From NCBI GenBank assembly GCA_035553515.1, contig DATNDG010000011.1, positions 52,505 to 116,504 on the forward strand: a stretch of 64,000 nt of DNA, written 5' to 3'. Of the stretch, positions 61,601-64,000 are shown piece after piece. The DNA is from DAHUYF01 sp035553515. GTDB taxonomy: Bacteria; Pseudomonadota; Alphaproteobacteria; ATCC43930; CGMCC-115725. A model generated the notes under the pieces. That model ran no database searches, was not told where the DNA came from, and saw only the letters and a program-made list of their open reading frames with translations. Each line of letters opens with the position of its first letter. Position 1 is the stretch's first letter. Both the position numbers and the translations under genes were made by a program.

Positions 61601-64000
61601 ATGAGTCATGTCGCGCATTCAGATTGGACGTTTGAGCATTCCGTTGTTCATCATCCGGATCCCCACCTCGACCCTCATTCCCTGACGACCGTCGATACCA
61701 GCCACACTACGCAAACGACGCAAACAGACTCGGTCGCATCCGTCCTCAAAACCCTCTGGCATCAGGGCGACCTGATGAACGGCACTGCCGGCTCGGCGGC
61801 GCATTCGGGCAGCAGCACCGCGACGAACGCGGCGATCACGGCTCTTGCGCCGAAGCTCACCGTCGGCAGCAACGCGCTGAACGTGAACGCAGGCGGATCG
61901 ACCGCGCTGCCGATTACGGTCGCCGCCGGCGCCGGCCACGGCACCTCGGTGACCATCAGCGGGCTCACGCATTACGAATCGGTGACCGACCATCTCGACC
62001 ACAAGGTATTTACCGGCAGCTCCGTCACCTTGACCGCGGCCGAGGTGAACAGCGGTCTGTCGCTCGCCTCGAACTACACCGGGACAGGACACCCGGTTAA
62101 CACGCTCTCCGTGACGGCGAGCGATGTCATCGACGGTCATACCTTGGCCTCGGGGGCGCAGAACATCGTGGTGACCGATCCGCCAGTGAGCACGACAACC
62201 ACTGGCTCGAGCAGCAGCGGGCTTTCGCTGCAGGTGTCGGGCGACATGTACAATGGCGATCCGCAGATCCAGGTGTTCGTCGACGGCCATCAGGTCGGCG
62301 GCACCTACGACATCACCGCGCACCACTCGGCAGGCCAGACGCAGACCATCCAGATCGCCGGAAACTTCGATCCGACAGTCGCTCACCAGGTGCAGGTCAA
62401 GTTCGTCAACGATGCCTGGGACGGCACGTCGAGCGCCGACGGGCATGATCGGAACGTCTACATCAGCTCGATCTCGATGAACGGCACGACGATCGACGGC
62501 GCCCAGGGCACGGACCTCGCGAGCAACGGCGCGGTCCATGACACCAATGCCACCGAGGCCGTCATGGACATGAACGGCGCGGTCAACTTCAACGTGGCCG
62601 CGGAGTCCTCGTCCACCAGCACCGGCACCACCGCCGGCACCGGCAGCAACGGGCTTGCGCTGCAGGTCTCGGGCGACATGTACAATGGCGATCCGCAGAT
62701 CCAGGTGTTTGTCGACGGCCATCAGGTCGGCGGCACCTACGACATCACCGCGCACCACTCGGAGGGGCAGACCCAGACCATCCAGATCGCCGGCAACTTC
62801 GATCCGACGGTCGCTCACCAGGTGCAGATCAAGTTCGTCAATGATGCCTGGGACGGCACGTCGAGCACCGACGGTCACGACCGCAACGTCTATGTCAGTT
62901 CGATCTCGATGAACGGCACGACGATCGACGGCGCGCAAGGCGCCAACACCGCGGACAACGGCTCCGTCCATGACACCAACACCCACGACGCGGTGATGGA
63001 CACGAACGGTACGCTGACCTTCCAGGTCGCCGCCGATGCACCGGCTGGCGGCAGCGGCAGCACAGGTACGGGCACGGGCACCGGGACTGGCGCAGGGACC
63101 GGAACCGGCACGGGGACTGGCACCGGCACTGGCACTGGCACGGCCAGCGGCAGCGGACTGACGCTGCAGGTCTCGGGCGACATGTACAATGGCGATCCGC
63201 AGATCCAGGTGTTCGTCGACGGTCAGCAGGTCGGCGGCACCTACGACATCACCGCGCACCACTCGGAGGGTCAGACTCAGACCATCCAGATCGCCGGCGA
63301 TTTCCCTCCGTCGGAGGCGCATCAGGTGCAGGTGAAGTTCATCAACGACGCCTGGGACGGGACCTCGAATGCCGACGGGCATGACATGAACGTCTATGTC
63401 AGCTCGATCTCGATGAACGGCCTAACCTTCACCGGCGCCCAGGGGACGAACACCGCCAATAACGGCGCGATTCACGATTCGAACGCCAATGAAGCGGTGA
63501 TGGATGTCGACGGCACGCTGACCTTCAACGTGCCCGACCCGCCGGTTGGCGGCGGCAGCACCGGTTCGGGCACTGGCACCGGAACGGGCACCGGCACTGT
63601 CGGTATGGGAGCGGGCTCACCGCCAACGGGCACCGGCTTCTACGTGGCGGCGAACGGCAGCGACAGCAACCCTGGAACGCTCGCCGCGCCCTTTGCCACC
63701 CTGGCACACGCGCAGCAGGCGATGGAGCACAGCACGACCAAGACCACCTATGTCGAGGCGGGCACCTACCATCTCAGCAGCACGCTCAATCTCAACTCCG
63801 CGGACAGCGGCGAGACCTGGGCCTATTATCCAGCGAACGGGGTCGACACCGCGATTCTCGACGGCGGGAACAGCACCGGCCAGGCCATCAATATCCAGGG
63901 CGGCTCGAACATCACCATCAATGGGCTGAGCGTCGAGCACTTCACGACCTTCGGCATCGAGGCTCAGGGCGGCGCCACCAACGTCACCATCGAGAATTGC
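61601..64000 (+). CDS. large secreted carbohydrate-binding repeat / beta-helix protein, partial
   Basis: The frame is open for 800 codons from ATG 61601 (AAAAAGGA 10 bp upstream) to the right edge. No N-terminal signal is visible; the start is His-rich (VVHHPDPHLDPHS). Residues about 90-200 resemble the Ig-like modules of large type-I-secreted proteins (VTISGLTHYESVTDHLDHK, AEVNSGLSLASNYTGTGHP). Then come three 126-residue repeats (residues 207-332, 351-476, 519-644) of the Ca-dependent xylan-binding (CBM60-like) type, e.g. QVSGDMYNGDPQIQVFVDG and VKFVNDAWDGTS, joined by Gly-Thr linkers. From residue 680, FYVAANGSDSNPGTLAAPFA starts a parallel beta-helix as in polysaccharide lyases. Probably a type-I-secreted glycan-degrading or -binding protein acting on the polysaccharide of the adjacent locus. 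Confidence 0.85.
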   Translation, partial: MSHVAHSDWTFEHSVVHHPDPHLDPHSLTTVDTSHTTQTTQTDSVASVLKTLWHQGDLMNGTAGSAAHSGSSTATNAAITALAPKLTVGSNALNVNAGGSTALPITVAAGAGHGTSVTISGLTHYESVTDHLDHKVFTGSSVTLTAAEVNSGLSLASNYTGTGHPVNTLSVTASDVIDGHTLASGAQNIVVTDPPVSTTTTGSSSSGLSLQVSGDMYNGDPQIQVFVDGHQVGGTYDITAHHSAGQTQTIQIAGNFDPTVAHQVQVKFVNDAWDGTSSADGHDRNVYISSISMNGTTIDGAQGTDLASNGAVHDTNATEAVMDMNGAVNFNVAAESSSTSTGTTAGTGSNGLALQVSGDMYNGDPQIQVFVDGHQVGGTYDITAHHSEGQTQTIQIAGNFDPTVAHQVQIKFVNDAWDGTSSTDGHDRNVYVSSISMNGTTIDGAQGANTADNGSVHDTNTHDAVMDTNGTLTFQVAADAPAGGSGSTGTGTGTGTGAGTGTGTGTGTGTGTGTASGSGLTLQVSGDMYNGDPQIQVFVDGQQVGGTYDITAHHSEGQTQTIQIAGDFPPSEAHQVQVKFINDAWDGTSNADGHDMNVYVSSISMNGLTFTGAQGTNTANNGAIHDSNANEAVMDVDGTLTFNVPDPPVGGGSTGSGTGTGTGTGTVGMGAGSPPTGTGFYVAANGSDSNPGTLAAPFATLAHAQQAMEHSTTKTTYVEAGTYHLSSTLNLNSADSGETWAYYPANGVDTAILDGGNSTGQAINIQGGSNITINGLSVEHFTTFGIEAQGGATNVTIENC
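62219..62596 (+). repeat. 378-bp in-frame repeat, copy 1
   Basis: First of three equal-length copies (126 codons) inside the large right-edge gene. It starts GLSLQVSGDMYNGDPQ and ends at the strand FNV. It differs from the other copies only by scattered substitutions with no length change, so the copies arose by recent duplication or are kept alike by gene conversion. Confidence 0.85.
62651..63028 (+). repeat. 378-bp in-frame repeat, copy 2
   Basis: Second copy, starting GLALQVSGDMYNGDPQ and ending FQV. It follows copy 1 after an 18-residue Ser/Thr/Gly linker and shares long identical DNA runs with it, including the VSGDMYNGDPQ coding stretch. Confidence 0.85.
63050..63154 (+). repeat. Gly-Thr linker microsatellite
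   Basis: A GGCACC/GGGACT-type hexanucleotide run encodes a (Gly-Thr)n linker between repeats 2 and 3; a shorter one follows repeat 3 (about 63547-63600). Such runs are prone to length change by slippage, always in multiples that could keep the frame. Confidence 0.7.
63155..63532 (+). repeat. 378-bp in-frame repeat, copy 3
   Basis: Third copy, starting GLTLQVSGDMYNGDPQ and ending FNV. It carries more changes in its middle part (e.g. GDFPPSEAHQ in place of GNFDPTVAHQ), suggesting that it diverged earlier than the other two. Confidence 0.85.

Noticed and set aside
61619..63382. 587-codon minus-strand frame with repeated segments
   Set aside because: It mirrors the repeats of the plus-strand carbohydrate-binding protein; its own repeat pattern comes from that DNA, and it has no ribosome-binding site or domain.

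Overview
The window looks like a chromosomal segment of a free-living, high-GC alphaproteobacterium (Hyphomicrobiales or Rhodospirillales type). This is inferred from uniformly GC-rich codon use, lanthanide-type methanol dehydrogenase genes beside glutathione-dependent formaldehyde oxidation, ADP-heptose genes of Gram-negative surface polysaccharide, and many ABC uptake systems set in catabolic clusters. No rRNA, tRNA, CRISPR array, transposase or integrase was found. Genes are densely packed, often with 4-bp start/stop overlaps.

Layout. (1) 1-1199: a flavin-dependent oxidoreductase and the start of a CocE/NonD-type hydrolase, divergent from (2) 1604-11263: a complete branched-chain/aromatic-acid type ABC transporter (binding protein, two permeases, two ATPases), then a molybdopterin hydroxylase large subunit, an ACMSD-like amidohydrolase, a maleylacetoacetate-isomerase-like GST and a TauD-like dioxygenase. 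Two matching palindromic sites lie in the divergent intergenic region. (3) 11274-11954: HAD hydrolase. (4) 12335-19822: a ribose-type ABC transporter in which one permease is fused to a strictosidine-synthase/SMP-30-like propeller domain, followed by a second free-standing propeller protein, the double ATPase and a TetR regulator. (5) 19850-26705: methanol/formaldehyde block, xoxF-xoxG-xoxJ, gfa and frmA, with three small accessory proteins. (6) 27108-32786: RNA helicase, class II aldolase, DUF3237 protein, MtgA, a beta-hydroxyacid dehydrogenase and a lactonase-like amidohydrolase. (7) 32843-40631: Rieske ring-hydroxylating oxygenase alpha/beta, a TPP enzyme, an extradiol-type VOC protein, enoyl-CoA hydratase, a SnoaL-like protein and a glutathionyl-hydroquinone-reductase-like GST, together pointing to aromatic-compound catabolism. 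(8) 40639-45987: an oligopeptide/dipeptide-type ABC transporter on the minus strand. (9) 46167-49139: ADP-forming acyl-CoA synthetase and an SDR. (10) 49247-61260: surface polysaccharide locus with GT4 and GT61 glycosyltransferases (one protein holds two GT4 units), two nucleotide-sugar epimerases (one matches GDP-mannose 3,5-epimerase in its catalytic residues), gmhA, hldE and a methyltransferase. (11) 61601-64000: a very large open protein running off the right edge, with three 126-residue Ca-dependent carbohydrate-binding-type repeats and the beginning of a parallel beta-helix.

The most unusual points are the permease-propeller fusion with its adjacent second propeller, the right-edge repeat protein, the tandem glycosyltransferase, the plant-type GDP-mannose epimerase, and strong stem-loops placed immediately after the gene for the extracytoplasmic component in three separate operons (liv, sugar ABC, xox). 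All functional names come from reading motifs by eye; no database search was run.
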